From the NCBI RefSeq assembly GCF_010093595.1, contig NW_022985465.1:218538-282537 (forward strand): a DNA stretch of 64,000 nt. Direction: 5' to 3'. Below, one piece after another: positions 23,832 to 41,699 of the stretch. Under the pieces are notes generated by a model, which was not told the origin of the DNA, did not search any database, and was given only the letters and a program-made list of their open reading frames with translations. This stretch comes from Mytilinidion resinicola. Lineage: Eukaryota > Ascomycota > Dothideomycetes > Mytilinidiales > Mytilinidiaceae. A program made the translations under genes and the position numbers. The first letter of the stretch is position 1; every line of letters begins with the position of its first letter.

Positions 23832-25158
23832 ATGGATACACCGAACATGCACCTCGTCGCGCGGAAACTCTTCGGTGGTCATGGTGGCAGCAAAAATCAC
23901 ACCTGCCCTGCACCCGACACCAATGGCCCTACCATAGTACCCCTCTTCGGCTCCATGTCCTTTAAGACTTTCTCGACCGTCGTCGCCGGCGCAACCTCCA
24001 TAGTCACCATTCTCTTAGCACTCACCCTCGTCCTCCGACACGCAACACACTACACCATCCCCAAGGAGCAGCGCCAGATCATCCGGATAGGCTGCTTCCT
24101 CCCCTGGGTCACCATTTTCGCCTTCTTGAGCGTCGCCTTCGAGTCCAAGGGCTTGTACATCGCGCCTGGCATTGACATCGCGACTGCGCTGGCGCTGTCG
24201 AGCTTCCTGCTTTTGCTTTGCAACTACGTCCTGTCGAACCCCGATGGGCTGCAGGACTTGTTTGGGAATGATGTATACACGGCCCAGAGTCCGGCGTGGC
24301 TGAAGGTGATTCTCCTTTTATAATGTTCCGTGCATCGAGACTGACTTTGTTTGCAGAGATCGTGGTACATGGTGCTCCAGTTCATCCCCGTCAGCGTCAT
24401 TCTCTGGATTGCGACCGCCGCGAGTTTGGCAGCTGGGACCTACTGCTCCAACTCTAACAGCATCTACTTCGTTCACATCTGGGTAAGCTACCGCTAGTGC
24501 TATGCTGAATGTCGACGGGCCGACTAACCTGAATCAAGGTCACCGTAATCAGAGGCTTCTGTACAGGAATGGCGGTCATGTCAATCTTCCGCTTCCACAA
24601 GATTATGCATGCGAAACTGGCCCCGCACAAAATAATGATGAAGTTCTTCGCATTCAAGGGCGTTATCGTAGTCATGTTCATCCAAGCGGTATGTAGCCGC
24701 GCCGCACCAAACACATGGAATTCCCAAGACTGATCTTCACAAAGTTCCTCATCAGCATCCTCGTCTCGTCAAAGGTCATCAAACCAACCAGCCATCTCAC
24801 CTACAACAACATCCAAGTAGGCGTCCCGAATCTGCTCCTGTGCTGCGAACTGCCCTTCTTCTCCGCCTTCATCCTCTACGCCTATCGCGTTACCCCCTAC
24901 AGCAAGGCCAAGCTCGGAAGCCCTAAATATGGCGCTTTTGCGGCAATAATCCAGGCGCTGAACTACACGGATATTCTGTCCGCTTTCTTCAAGGGGCCGA
25001 TGAAGTTGATAAAGGACCAGGAGGGGGTAAAAGGACGTGATGGTGATGGGATGATGCCTTTGATTGCACCACCTGCCTACAACAACGCACAGCCAATTGC
25101 GTACAACAGACAGTCAAACGGCCCGCATGATTACGAATACCATGGTGTAGGGGCCTGA
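23832..25158 (+). CDS. TMEM184 / organic solute transporter alpha-like (DUF300) membrane protein
   Basis: Four exons (introns 24306-24356, 24483-24538, 24689-24744) code for 387 residues. Seven hydrophobic segments are spread over the first 300 residues, starting with FSTVVAGATSIVTILLALTL. Family-typical pieces are HATHYTIPKEQRQIIRI, SNPDGLQDLFG, FRFHKIMHAKLAPHK, KFFAFKGVIVVMF and the segment after VGVPNLLLCCELPFFS. The C-terminal 70 residues are hydrophilic. Members are multipass proteins linked to organic solute transport or vacuolar membrane organisation; the fungal role is not well defined. It is convergent with the Zn2Cys6 gene and looks like conserved genome rather than cluster. Confidence 0.9.
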
Positions 25159-25478
25159 AGGGGACTTCTCACAAAACGTGGCTGTATATGGAGGACATAT
25201 TCGTTTCTGGATGCAGGAACAGGTGCACTGAAGCGTTGGTATATGGAGTCTAGTCCTTCTCGGTCGGTGAGGTGTACGGAGTTGGAATTTGAACCCTATT
25301 GGGCAATGAGCGTTAGCAATGTTGCAAATCGATCTGGATGTAGATATCTTTCGCTGTGAAAGAGAATGGAGCTCATACTTACGCTACTGGAAGGTTCCAT
25401 ATTCATCTATAGAAAATATCGTAGATCCGGATAAGGACAGGATTACAGAGGGCCTTGATGTAAGGGAAATCTCATAGA
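25159..25478. other. Convergent 3' region
   Basis: The 3' flanks of the TMEM184-like gene and the Zn2Cys6 gene meet here. I see no gene, repeat or RNA in it. Confidence 0.6.
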
Positions 25479-27088
25479 TCATTTCCAATCAATTTGTCGA
25501 GATATTGGAATTGCCGAAGGAGGTATTGCCATCCTGAAGTCCAGTATCCTTCGTCCATGACTGATTCCAAGACTGTCGTTCATGAAAGACAGTACACCGT
25601 CAATGAATGACACCTTTTTACTGTCGTCCGGACATCTTGTCCTCACCAGGTGCAAAGGCCACAAGAGCCAATAACCTCCGAGGGGCTTGGGTTGCGGGTT
25701 CTTGACGATACCGTTGGAATCAATCTGGCCGAGGCAGAATGGGACGCTTGCACAAATCTCATCCGAATATGTACGTATAATGTCTCGGTGAGTCGCTTGG
25801 GAAGAAACGCGGTCATCGAAAACGAAAGCTTCAAAATACAGGATTATGCAAATGGCAAGATGGTGTATGAGAATTCGAGTTCCCCTGAAAAGGTTCCAGA
25901 TCAACGCTGTCCGGTGGCCGCAGAGTGGGTATACGTGGAATTCGTCCAGCCAGCTAGGGAATGCTATTGGCAAGGCCCAATGACTTTTTTGAGGAACGAA
26001 CACAGATTGGTACGTCCATTCGAGGGAAGTATCATGTCTCCATTGAAGCAACATTGCGTCGATTTCCCAAACTTCTTGCAACAGCACTCGCAACCGTGAA
26101 GGTTCAGGTGTTTTCGTATGATCACGAAGCATTGCAATACCAGTAAAGCAAGTCTTTGCAGCTCTATCCACGATTTTAGTGATGGTCCGATCGGGGGAGC
26201 CGGTGGCGAGCTCTTCAGGAAAGCTGAAATTAACTGGAGGAAACCAGTACTTCCCTAGGTACGCTAGTTGCTGCAAAGGAGTCAGAGGTACACTATGAAC
26301 AGAGGGCTTGCTTAGATGCAGGAATGGAAATGGCATTACCATTTGGAAGTATGTACTGCGGTAAAGGTTCTGGCCCCGGATTGTTTTCAACTGGCTGGGC
26401 CCTCGAATCTTCAGAAGAAGGAGACGACCATTATAGTGGCAATCCCATAGGCCCATAAGTTCCTCGGACACTATGAGTTCGTATAGCGCTATGATGGACA
26501 TAGCTCCTATCGTTGCATCTTTCTTTGCTTCTACCGGGTCACGCAACGCTTGGTTTAGCAGAGCTAAGCAAGATCCGTAAGCCTTTCGAGCCTTGACCTT
26601 TAGATCTTGGTCTCTGATTTGATTGGCTAGGGAAGCATACGCGGCCGCGGTTAAAGCTTCCAGGAGGCATTTCGTTACGAATTTAGGGTTGGAAATATCT
26701 TCAAGAAACCCAAGGAAGCCCCCAGGTACTCCTGGAATGGATCCAGGGATTACGTAGTCGGCGAAAAAGCGTGGAACTGCTAGGTCTTCATATGAACATC
26801 GTAGTGACGCCAGTGGTGATGTACCAATGAGGTGGCCGGTTACTTGATCGGACACCACGAAGGATGGCTCATGGCGTATCAGTTGCGTTTCATTCTTATA
26901 TCCAATACATTTCAGCCCTTTCTTCACGCATCTCCGGCATTGGGGGACATGCTGATCGCACTAAATGACGAATTAGCTTGAGCACTCTGCAAGATCCAAA
27001 CATTGGGTACGAATTAGATAATCCGCACCTTCACTTTCTTCACACGGCATTCAACACAAGCACGAGCGGGCCTGCCAGGCAGTGACAT
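25479..27088 (-). CDS. Zn2Cys6 fungal transcription factor
   Basis: Two exons, with the intron 27028-26961 lying inside the zinc cluster. Exon 1 gives MSLPGRPARACVECRVKKVK and exon 2 opens CDQHVPQCRRCVKKGLKC. Together they form the six-cysteine C-x2-C-x6-C-x5-C-x2-C-x6-C binuclear cluster with its basic loop. The protein is 513 residues. After the DNA-binding domain come long helical stretches typical of the fungal-specific regulatory region, including EALTAAAYASLANQIRD and IGAMSIIALYELIVSEELMG. It is the only pathway-type regulator in the window and lies about 15 kb from the NRPS start. Control of the NRPS locus is possible but not shown; it could equally regulate something else. Confidence 0.9.
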
Positions 27089-27481
27089 GGCTGTTTCTCG
27101 GTACGTTGATCGGTTTGTAGAGCTGAGAAGGGAGGGTGCAGATGTCAGGAGGCAGGTAACTATGGATGTAAGATTGGATGTGGTAAGATCGGACTAAACG
27201 ATCGCCGAGGCTCGCCAAGCGCCGCTAATCGGACCCTGCCCGGAGACTGCCGTCCAATCGGAACTTTGCGTGTGGAGTTTCTTCACTGCAGGCTGACTGA
27301 CGGAGTGATCGACGAAAGCTCAAAGTTGAGTTGATAGGCGGATTTGAAACATTTGAGTGCAATCGTTGTTGAACGTAAACTACATGAGGCCCGTAACTTG
27401 CCCTATCTCCAAAGCTACAGTTGATGCAGCTTCTTTTTCTTAATCTAAGATGCAAGCGCAATCCCCTGGCATATCTCTCCT
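27089..27481. other. Intergenic region between Zn2Cys6 promoter and ARO1 3' end
   Basis: This 393 bp stretch holds the promoter of the Zn2Cys6 gene and the 3' flank of ARO1. Apart from those I see nothing. Confidence 0.5.
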
Positions 27482-33086
<5,605 letters not shown>

Positions 33087-35099
33087 ATGACGGAAGCCGC
33101 TCAGGACCAACGAGCCAAATTGCCAGGCTTTGGCTTTCCAGTCAATCAGGAGCCAAACTGGTGGTACGAGGGATCTCACCACGATGGCCCAGTTACGATG
33201 ACTCGGCTTCCGAACGCCATTTCTGACTGGGCTGCCGACTGCATGACCGTCCGGGAGAGATCCATGCTCGCAATGGTCAACCAGATCACCGACAAACCAG
33301 AGTGGGCTCGAAAAGTGTTCGATGAAGAGATCGTTGCCAAATGGCGGACAGAAGCCTTGACCGATGAAGGCCACGGCTTCAGCTCGAAAATGTTTGATCA
33401 TTGTATTGCCGAGCTCCGAGACAAAGCGAAAGTGTACGACGAATCTGGTATTATTCCTATTCTAGAGGGAGATGTGGCCGTGGTCAAGTCCGACAGCATC
33501 ATTCCCCACGATCTCAAAGTTGAGCTCCAATCAGCCATCAAACCTCTCGAAAATATTCCAGATCGGCTTAAGGACTGGCATCCTGGATCCAATGAACAAG
33601 TTCTAGATCTCGTTCACCCCTCACTATTCCCTCTTCTTTATGGACGTTCCCGAATCCTTCCAGAAGGCACAGTAGGCCTTCTTAACTGTGTGGAGAGCTG
33701 TGGTAAAGGCGAAGTAATCCCAGAGCCAAAAGAAGACGATGTCAAGGTTTTACATCTGAATGCAAGCTTGAGAGGGAGGAGCCTCGATAAGGAAAGATTC
33801 TGGTCACGGAAATTCCAATGGCTGCCCTGCGAGGTGGTGTTGGGCGAAAATGGCAAAGTACAGATTGCTAGCTACATCAACAACCTGCACCCTGTTCATC
33901 ATGAGGGACTTTACAAGGTCATCGAAAAATTCATTGCAAAGTCAATTGCTCCGTGGTCCACGGTCTTCAATTCCATCCGAATAGGATCTTGTCAGCGCGT
34001 GCCCATGGAAGAGACGGTATGTATAAATCTCTGAAACATAATGTTCTTCCACTAATATTCACGCTTTTAAGGTGTACGAGTTTCCTCAAGGGGAATCTCG
34101 GCCTAGGGACGAGGACGAGAGCTCTGACGATCCCGATGCCTACGAGAGGGACGAGCAATGGCTGCATGACACACGAGTTTTGGTGGAGCCTGATGCCGTG
34201 GCCTATAACTCGCTGGATAAAACGCCAAATGTCAAGATGGACTTTAAGGAATTTTCCAAGATCCAGGTACGTCAAAACTCCGGACGTCCCTCTCTTCCGA
34301 CTCCAATTGCTTAATTTCCAGCACCTAGGTGATTGTCAAACTTGCAACAATTCACCTGACCCCAGAGAAGCCAGCTTATGCCGGAGGGTCGTGGCATATC
34401 GAAGGACAGCTTAACGAGCACATAGCTGCAACGGCTTTGTATTACCTCGACAACTCTAATATCACGGACAGTCATTTAGCTTTTAGACAGAAGGTGAAAA
34501 ATTACACCAGGCGTGCTTTTCATCGGTTTAATATACTAAATAAAGCAGGTCACTATTGACGAAGATATAAACTTGAAGACATACAACCAGAGTGATTACG
34601 ACGGTAAGTTGCTCCATTCTAGTGAGAGGCAAGAACTAACATTCAGCAATCAGGTGTTGAATATGCCTACGACATTGAGCAAGAAGGTCCCGGTATCCAA
34701 GATCTGGGGCAAGTTCTCACGCGTGAAGGCCGCCTCCTCGTGTTCCCAAATGTCCTTCAACACCAAGTACAGCCTTTCAAACTTGTTGATGAGACTAGAC
34801 CGGGCCACCGAAAGATGCTAGCGTTGTTCTTGATTGACCCGTACCAGCGCATCATCAGTACCGCGAATGTGCCACCTCAGCAGAAGGATTGGTGGGCTGA
34901 ATTGGTGCGAGACGAGACTAGAGTGGGCGATTTGCCGGCGGAGTTGCAGAACTTCATTGTCGACGACGTGACAGACTTCCCAATCAGCATGGAGGAGGCG
35001 AAGAAAGTGCGCGAAGAGTTGATGGAGGAGCGCAGAGCCTTTGTTGACGAGGTGAATGAGGAGTACGAGAGTGAGGAGTTCAGTTTCTGCGAGCACTGA
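33087..35099 (+). CDS. DUF4246 domain protein
   Basis: Five exons (introns 34017-34071, 34267-34328, 34494-34548, 34604-34653) code for 596 residues. The frame is open 13 codons further upstream but has no earlier ATG, so MTEAAQDQRAK is taken as the start. Features shared by this fungal family include GFGFPVNQEPNWWYEG, DLVHPSLFPLLYGRSR and KFQWLPCEV. After splicing it shows VIVKLATIHLTPEKPAYAGG, SWHIEGQLNEHI and GRLLVFPNVLQHQVQPF. The spaced His residues in HIEGQLNEH and VLQHQVQPF resemble the metal ligands of 2-oxoglutarate-type oxygenases, but I cannot establish that. Function unknown. It shares a divergent promoter with ARO1. Confidence 0.9.
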
Positions 35100-35498
35100 A
35101 CTTTGTAGATTTCGATTCAATTGTCTGGAAAATGAGAACTGGCGATACGTTCGTAGTAGTTGGAAACGAACGCAGGAGTCCTTCCAGCGGTGAAGGGCTG
35201 AAGGGCGGTGGCGGTTAAGTCCGCAGTGAATGCTAGGTAGACGCTTCTCGAAACGCTTAACCTAAACGGGCACTAGTGTGATTCATTACTCACCCCTCCA
35301 TCCACCAGCACCGCCCCTGCCGCCCCCAGCGTCGACTCATCCATCCAATACAAATACCGACCGTCTCCCGTACACATTCCAACTCATCCTCGCTTCACCA
35401 AGACCACTCTCCCCGACCGTTCTACCACACAATCTCAACCCACCTCCGATCCCCAACGTCCCCCACGTCCCCCACAGTCCCAACCCTCCGATAACATC
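35100..35498. promoter_or_regulatory. Upstream region of MBF1
   Basis: About 400 bp. The last 220 bp before the ATG are very pyrimidine-rich (CCCCTGCCGCCCCCAG and similar), as is common in leaders of strongly expressed fungal genes. No other gene seen. Confidence 0.5.
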
Positions 35499-36184
35499 AT
35501 GTCTGACGACTGGGAATCCGTTACCAAGATCGGCAGCCGAACCCGTGGCTCTGGCGCAGGGCCCCGCGAGACTGTCGTGCGAGGAAAGGGTGCGCTGAAC
35601 GCCGCCCAGAGGAGTGGGGCTATCGTTGCTACTGAGAAGAAGTTCGGTGCTGGGAATGCGGTACGTGTGCCACATCTGCTATCTGAGGTCCGCACAGGAA
35701 GGCGATGAAGGACCTACGAAGGCCTGCGGCGAGCTCTATCAGCGTCTTACACTGTGGTCGCCACTGTCCCTCTCAATCACTGTATGGGAGTGGTGGCAAT
35801 CGGGTGCCGGCGTGGACAGCATGGCAATAACTCAGGACCTTTCACTAACGTGCTTCTCCATAGGCCACCAAGCCTGCAGTTGAAGGCCAGCACCTCACCA
35901 AAGTCGACCGCTCCGACGACATCGTGAAGCCCAAGACCGTCGGCGTCAGAGTCGGCGACGCCATCAAGAAGGCCCGGTCAGAGGCGAAGAATGACAAAGG
36001 CGGCACCATGACCCAGAAGGACCTCGCGACCAAGTGCAACAGCACGCCCACCATCATTGCCGACTTCGAGCGGGGCACCGCTGCGCCGGACCAAAAGCTA
36101 TTGGGGAACATGGAGCGGGTGCTGAATGTCATTCTGCGGGGCGACAAGATTGGGGACGTGAAGTTCCCGAAGAAGAAGACCTAG
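35499..36184 (+). CDS. MBF1: Multiprotein bridging factor 1
   Basis: Two exons around a 203 nt intron (35661-35863) code for 160 residues. The N-terminal MBF1 domain starts [14 protein letters not shown] and includes [10 protein letters not shown] and GAGNA. The C-terminal Cro/C1-type helix-turn-helix covers about residues 92-146 ([32 protein letters not shown]). The tail is basic (KFPKKKT). MBF1 is a small conserved coactivator that bridges TBP and bZIP activators such as Gcn4, and it also acts in ribosome-linked quality control. Length and order match the family. Confidence 0.96.
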
Positions 36185-36525
36185 GCGGGCACATGCTAGT
36201 GCTGGGTTTTCATGACATCGGTATCTCACTGCCTGATAGTGGCAGGCGAGTTGACGAGACAGTGGCTTTAGCGGGCGTTTGGGCACAAAGCTCGGGACCA
36301 ATCGAGGCGTAGTCGATGAGGCTGCTCTTTCTCTGATGTCGATTTCATAGACTTCTTGGGTTATGCATGCTCATAGGAAATGATCACGATTTTGGCGTTG
36401 ACCTAGTTGCTCCTCTGACAAAGCGCTTGCAACCCGTCTTAGTTTATGGACCACCTTGACGAGTATACGTGAGGCTTTGTTACTCTTACACTGGCCAAAT
36501 GAACACCATTCTGTTTCCTTGATGA
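36185..36525. other. Convergent 3' region between MBF1 and the sugar transporter
   Basis: 341 bp holding both 3' flanks. No gene, repeat or RNA recognised. Confidence 0.6.
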
Positions 36526-38376
36526 CTACTCCACGTCCTCCCGATGCTCCGCAATGAGCTGATTCTTAATATCCAAATCCATCTCCATCTTTTGCTCATC
36601 AGTTGCATCTGTCAAATGCACGACGACGGGATCTCCAAACAGCTCTGCCAACTCTTCCAGACTCTTGCCCTTAGTTTCAGGGTAGTAGAAGAAAACTACA
36701 ATGATAGTCACCACCGTAAGGCAGATGAAGACTGAACAAAAGTTAGGACATGTTGAATAGGTATAAGGAATGCACGGAACTGCTTACCAATAAAGTACTT
36801 ATATCCAATATTCGCAATGGCGGTAGCTCCTGGAGTCACATATGTGATACAAGCTGCAAAATAGGTGAAAGTTGCCATGGCTACGCCGCGTGAGCGAATG
36901 TTTGTCGGATAGACTTCGCTGCTGTAGATGAATGAGGCGGCGTCGATGAACAGGCCATAGAAGAAGACGAAGCTAGGAAATGATCAGCTTCTCGACAGCT
37001 CGGGATGCTCTAAGGAGCAGTCAGGTGAGGCCTTACAACATGATGGCAAAGATCGCGACTTTCTGACCGTCCTTGTTCGGTGTTGAACTGGTAACGAATC
37101 GGCCGACCATGGCTGTTTCCAAGACTACAGCTACTAGACACCCAGAGAATCCAGTGAGGAGTGCCTAAGGAAGTTTTGGCATTAGCATTGATTGCATGTG
37201 GAGCTTGTTGTAATACTTACAAATCTGCGACCAGTTCGATCAATAGTAAGTAGAGAGAAGAGGTTGCCCAGCGCTCCGATCAAGGTGTATATGCAATACA
37301 TCAGTAAAGGCATGTATCCTGTCAGTCCAAGGTTCTCGTAGATGATAACACTGGGTTGGAGTAATTAGCAAAGTACGATTTGTGCTCAATTGTCTGTCCT
37401 ACCTGTAATAATTTATGACCAAAGCACCAGTCGAGTTCGCCGCAAGCTGTATAAAGCAAGATAAAAAGGCTCGTTTGCGGTAACGAGGGTTCCTCAAGAT
37501 CTCCAGGTATCCACCAGGTGTACTAGACTCAAATTCGATCTGTCGGGTCATCTGATAGAACTCTTCGTGAGCAGCCATCTCATCGACGTCGTTAGCATCG
37601 CTATGCAATCGACTCAGGACCTTCCACGCTTCGTCCACTCGATTGTTGGCAATAAGCCATCGAGGAGATTCTGGGATCCAAATGCAGCCAATCAGGAGGA
37701 TGATAGGAGGGACGCATGTGAATGCAATTGGACCTCGCCATCCAAATGTCAGGTCTTTGGAGAAGTGGCATCCCAGGCCCACCCAAGCCGATATGTTGTA
37801 ACCGGAGACAAGGAAGAAGCCGTGCAGGCCTGTAAGCATGCCTCGTTTGGAAGGAGTAGAGGCTTCGGCGAGATATATACTAGATGATAGGGTTAGAAAC
37901 AACATCAAGACAGAATAAGAATATCGTACGGGACCATAGTCGCAAGCGCACCAAGCCCTGATCCTTGAATGACTCGGACTACGATGAGCATAGCTACATG
38001 AACACTCCCTGCAGCTAATGCGCCTCCGATAACTGAGATGAGCGCGGCCGTGAACAGAGTCCATTTTCTCCCAATCTTATCAGCAAGCGGACCAGCCCCA
38101 ATGGCTCCGACACAGGCGCCAAAGAAGAAGAGAGCGTTGACCGCGCCGAGAATATGGTTCGTGTAAGCTGCCCCAGGTCCAACGGTGGTGAGATTGAAGT
38201 ATTCGTAAAACCCAGGTTGGCCAACGCTAGTCGCGAAGGCAGCAAATCCTGACAAGATATTCTTAGCACGCCGGTACGATATGTTTTGGTGTGAACAACA
38301 TACCAAACCCATATGTGAAGCTACCGACCGCTACTGTCGCGCCCACGAGGACATTGTAGGTGCTTGTTCGCGTCAT
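36526..38376 (-). CDS. MFS sugar transporter
   Basis: Seven exons (introns 38303-38249, 37929-37880, 37402-37351, 37220-37165, 37036-36973, 36787-36732) code for 505 residues with the 12-helix layout of the fungal sugar porter family. Diagnostic motifs are GPLADKIGRKW in the loop between helices 2 and 3, VIQGSGLGALATMVP, YLAEASTPSKRG, WIPESPRWLI at the end of helix 6, DRTGRR, and PETKGKSLEE after helix 12. It should move a hexose or related sugar across the plasma membrane, driven by the proton gradient. The sequence does not show which sugar. The N-terminus before helix 1 is short, about 10 residues. Confidence 0.93.
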
Positions 38377-39220
38377 CTTGAGGGGCAACGAGAAAGGAGT
38401 AAGAGACTAGACGGGAGCTCAGAAAGAGCAGCAAAGTGGAGAGAAGACCATCATTATATGTATCCTATGGAAAGCTACCTCCGAGTTTTGGTTTCAGGGC
38501 CGCTGTCACCCAGGAAAGTGGAGAAGCGGGAAATCCCCACGGGGTAGCCCTCAGTCTGGGGAAAGCCTTGAAAAGCTCGGGAAACGCGAGCCATGAACTA
38601 CGCGACTTTTGGGCGACATTAGTCAAGTTGAGATGGTGATAATGGAATCGCGACGGCTAAACTTTTCCGTTAAAGGAGGAGGCGGACGACCTGAAGCGAT
38701 GGCACAACGCCACATGGTCCTAGAGTTATCCTAATATCGTGACATTGAAGCTCTCTATTGGCAAGTAAAGATATGGCAATGAAGTGTTTGGCGTCTGGCC
38801 CCGACGCTGGATGTTGAAAGCGAGGGCTAATAATGGCGCTAGACCTAATCCAAATTGACAGCAGTTTCAACGCTCTCATATCGAGAACTTCGATTTTACT
38901 TGTGGCATACATGAAGCATCCGGAAAAGGCTTTGGGCAAATTTGCTTACCGATGGCTGGGGTGCTCAGGCAGAGTACCTAGGTATCAGAAACCCATATGA
39001 AATGTAAAGTCCTTGAGGCAGAGGATGAAAAGGTCAGTGCTCATGGTAGATGCCTTGATGGGATTTGTCACTATGGAGGGACATTGGTAGGGCAAACATG
39101 CTCTTTGATGCAAATAAATCATTACTAATAGATTCAAACGCCTATCCAGATGCCGCGCTTAGCGCTCCAAACTCTGTTTCATCATCAGCCATGGGACGAA
39201 AATAAATACAGAACTCCATG
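38377..39220. other. Intergenic region upstream of the sugar transporter
   Basis: 844 bp with the transporter promoter on its left and the VPS52 3' flank on its right. A 90-codon minus-strand frame (38670-38939) has no domain and is not called. Confidence 0.5.
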
Positions 39221-41386
39221 CTAATTGTCGAATGTATCCCGCAAAGTTTCAAAGTGCTCTTTCGTCTCCTCTGCCAGCCTGCCATCTGTATCTGCTAGGA
39301 TTGTGTAGACCAGACTATAGTTGTTGCACAAAAATCGCTCCCGTTTCCTCTGTTCTGAAATCCCTTTGCTTAATCGTGTCAAGTAGGCTTCAAAGTCACT
39401 TCGCAAGCGACCCAGACTATTCGAGACCGGTTCATCGTCGCCAGCTTCCGAGCTGAGTGAGAGTATGCTTTGCAGCAAATTTGCGAACTTCTGAGTCATG
39501 GGATGGGGAGCTGTGGACTGAGAAGTAGATGACGAGGTGAGTATGGATGCGGAAGAAGCAGCTCGGTTGGGCAGTGAGGCCGTCAGTCGTCGCAGCGACT
39601 CGCAGTGCTGATCGATCACGAGCTGGAAGCGTGGCCACAACAGCATGTTTGTTGCGTTGATATACCCTTCTACAGTAGGAACCTTGCGTCGTTGCATTTC
39701 GAAGGCAAAATGCTGGTTGAGACGAACACAGAGGAGAATACCGAGGCCATCGGTAGTGGTCTCGATGAGTTGCTTCGTAAGGGCCTGACCAAGCGCGAAA
39801 GTTGGCTCAAAAATAGACATGAATGTACGGGAGATGGAGTGATAATTCTGGACTGGGCCAAAGTACGTCGTTAAGAAGGTATACTCAAACGAGGCATTGT
39901 CGATGAGCGCGAGGTTGAACGCCTGAAAAGGCACTTCAAGATAGTGCGTTGCCTTCTCCTCTTCAGCCACGTACGCTGTTAAAGCAGAGTGAGATGGGTT
40001 CTTCAGAAGGTCGATTCTTCGTCCAATCGAGAAAGCGTCGTAGGCTGCAGGAGCACCTCTTGCGTTGCCCAAGAGTGCACCTCGCTTGACGGTTTTTTCC
40101 TGTCCTAGGACGTCGTATTCATCCAGTGCATGAATTTTGAGCTTTTCTAGGGCTTTTTGATACCTGGAGAAGTGATTCAGGTAGTACCAGCGCATTGTAA
40201 ATACGTACGCCTTGCCAATCTCCTCGGCGAGTTGTGGCTGGTGTTTAGCCAGGAAGGTGAACAGGTCTCTGTATTTGATGAAGGCTTGCTGCTGAATGAT
40301 CTGTGCGTTGATGCTTGGCGATCGAATGGCCTTTATTTGAGCCACAATGTAGTCTCTTATACGCTCCACAGCCTAGACTTTTGTATTAGTCTACATCATC
40401 ACGTCCGCGAGTGGTAGCTTGTCACCTTGTTTGTCAAGTCGTCCAACATTGGTTTCACGTCTTCAAGCGCCTTAATGCTGGTGTTCTCCTTGGCTTTGGT
40501 GTTGATGCTCTTTGAACGCTTCTCCAACTCGTTCAAAGCTCGCAGGAAACCGTCGTCGATGGGACCATCCGATATCTTCTTGACAACAGCAGGCGATATG
40601 CTTATGTCCTCCACAGCAGGCCCCAGCAGCTTCTCGACCACTTTACGGTTCTCGAGTTTCGTATTTAATGCCGTAGACCGTGATTGTAAGGTCTCAATTT
40701 CAGCGGAAACAGCCCCGAGGTCGGATTGGAAGTTGGTGAGGTACATCTCGACAGACTTGAGCACCTCGTCGCAGGCCTAGATGGTGGATCAGCAAAGTTG
40801 AATCAACTTCCAGCGTGCTATTCGTACCAGGATCGACCGGTGCAAGTCCTCGAACTTGTCTTTCTCTTTGTCATCTACGGTTGCATGAGCTCACATTCAC
40901 GCGTCACGGGACCGAAGACGTACATTCTTCAACTGATTGCGCGCTATATGTGTGTACAGGTGCCAGTTCCTGCGCCGTCGTCTCCTGTGCGAACTCGTGC
41001 AGACTCAGCCCTCCAAAGTCTATGTCGTCGACCAACTCGGCCGGCTTCTGCGGTGGCACACTCGCTGAACCGTTTCCTTTGCTAAGCACCGGCCTCCGTG
41101 GAGGGGCCCCGAGTATGCCTTCGAGCACCTGCAGCGGATCTGACACGTTGGGAGGCGGCTGTCTCCTGCGGCCTGCGCCATTGGGGCCACGTGCACCGGC
41201 TGGGAGGCTGGTGGTCGACGAATTGGGAGAGACGAGAGACAGCGACGATGTGCGATCCGGGAGCCCTGGCCGTTGGGGAAGAGGTCCGGGTCCGGCTGGG
41301 TTATAGGGGCGTCGTGGTGCAGGTGAATAGGGTCGGCCTTGGGGCGGAGGCGTGCCGCTGGGGGTCGAGAAGCGGTCCAGCCACAT
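39221..41386 (-). CDS. VPS52: GARP/EARP complex subunit Vps52
   Basis: Four exons (introns 40923-40875, 40827-40777, 40425-40373) code for 670 residues. The first 130 or so are proline/serine-rich and disordered. Then comes the coiled-coil and Vps52/Sac2 homology region: DLHRSILACDEVLKSVEMYL, AVSAEIETLQSRS, LGPAVEDISISPAVVKKI, then PMLDDLTNKAVERIRDY and IKYRDLFTFLAKHQPQLAEE. Vps52 is the scaffold of the tethering complex that brings endosome-derived vesicles to the trans-Golgi network. It is divergent from eIF5A, with start codons 313 bp apart. Confidence 0.95.
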
Positions 41387-41699
41387 TCTGGCGGGTGGTA
41401 GTGAGCTCTACCTGCGCATGTCGAGAGTCGCGGCGAGTATGCAGTGTATTGTCGCAAAGCTCGAAGCAGTGCTGTTTCCAGGTTGTCAGGTCGATACAAA
41501 GGTACCTTGACATGCATCGGCGCCGGCGAATCGTTGGGCCGGGCCAAGGCTCTTTTGCCTCTCGTTTCCAACCCCGCCAGTGCTCGCCCTTCACCCAATT
41601 TTCTCCGCCCTCCACCCTCCCGCCAGTCCCAACTCGCCGCCTCACCTCTACGACTTCCTCGGCGCCTCGAGTCGCTATAATCCAACACTCATTTTCACT
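41387..41699. promoter_or_regulatory. Bidirectional promoter region VPS52 / eIF5A
   Basis: 313 bp between opposed ATGs. The side nearest eIF5A is rich in C and T (for example CTCCGCCCTCCACCCTCCCG), as in leaders of highly expressed fungal genes. Confidence 0.6.

Noticed and set aside
23128..23937. 269-codon plus-strand open frame
   Set aside because: It overlaps the start of the TMEM184-like gene in another frame, includes a simple-repeat-derived proline run and has no domain.
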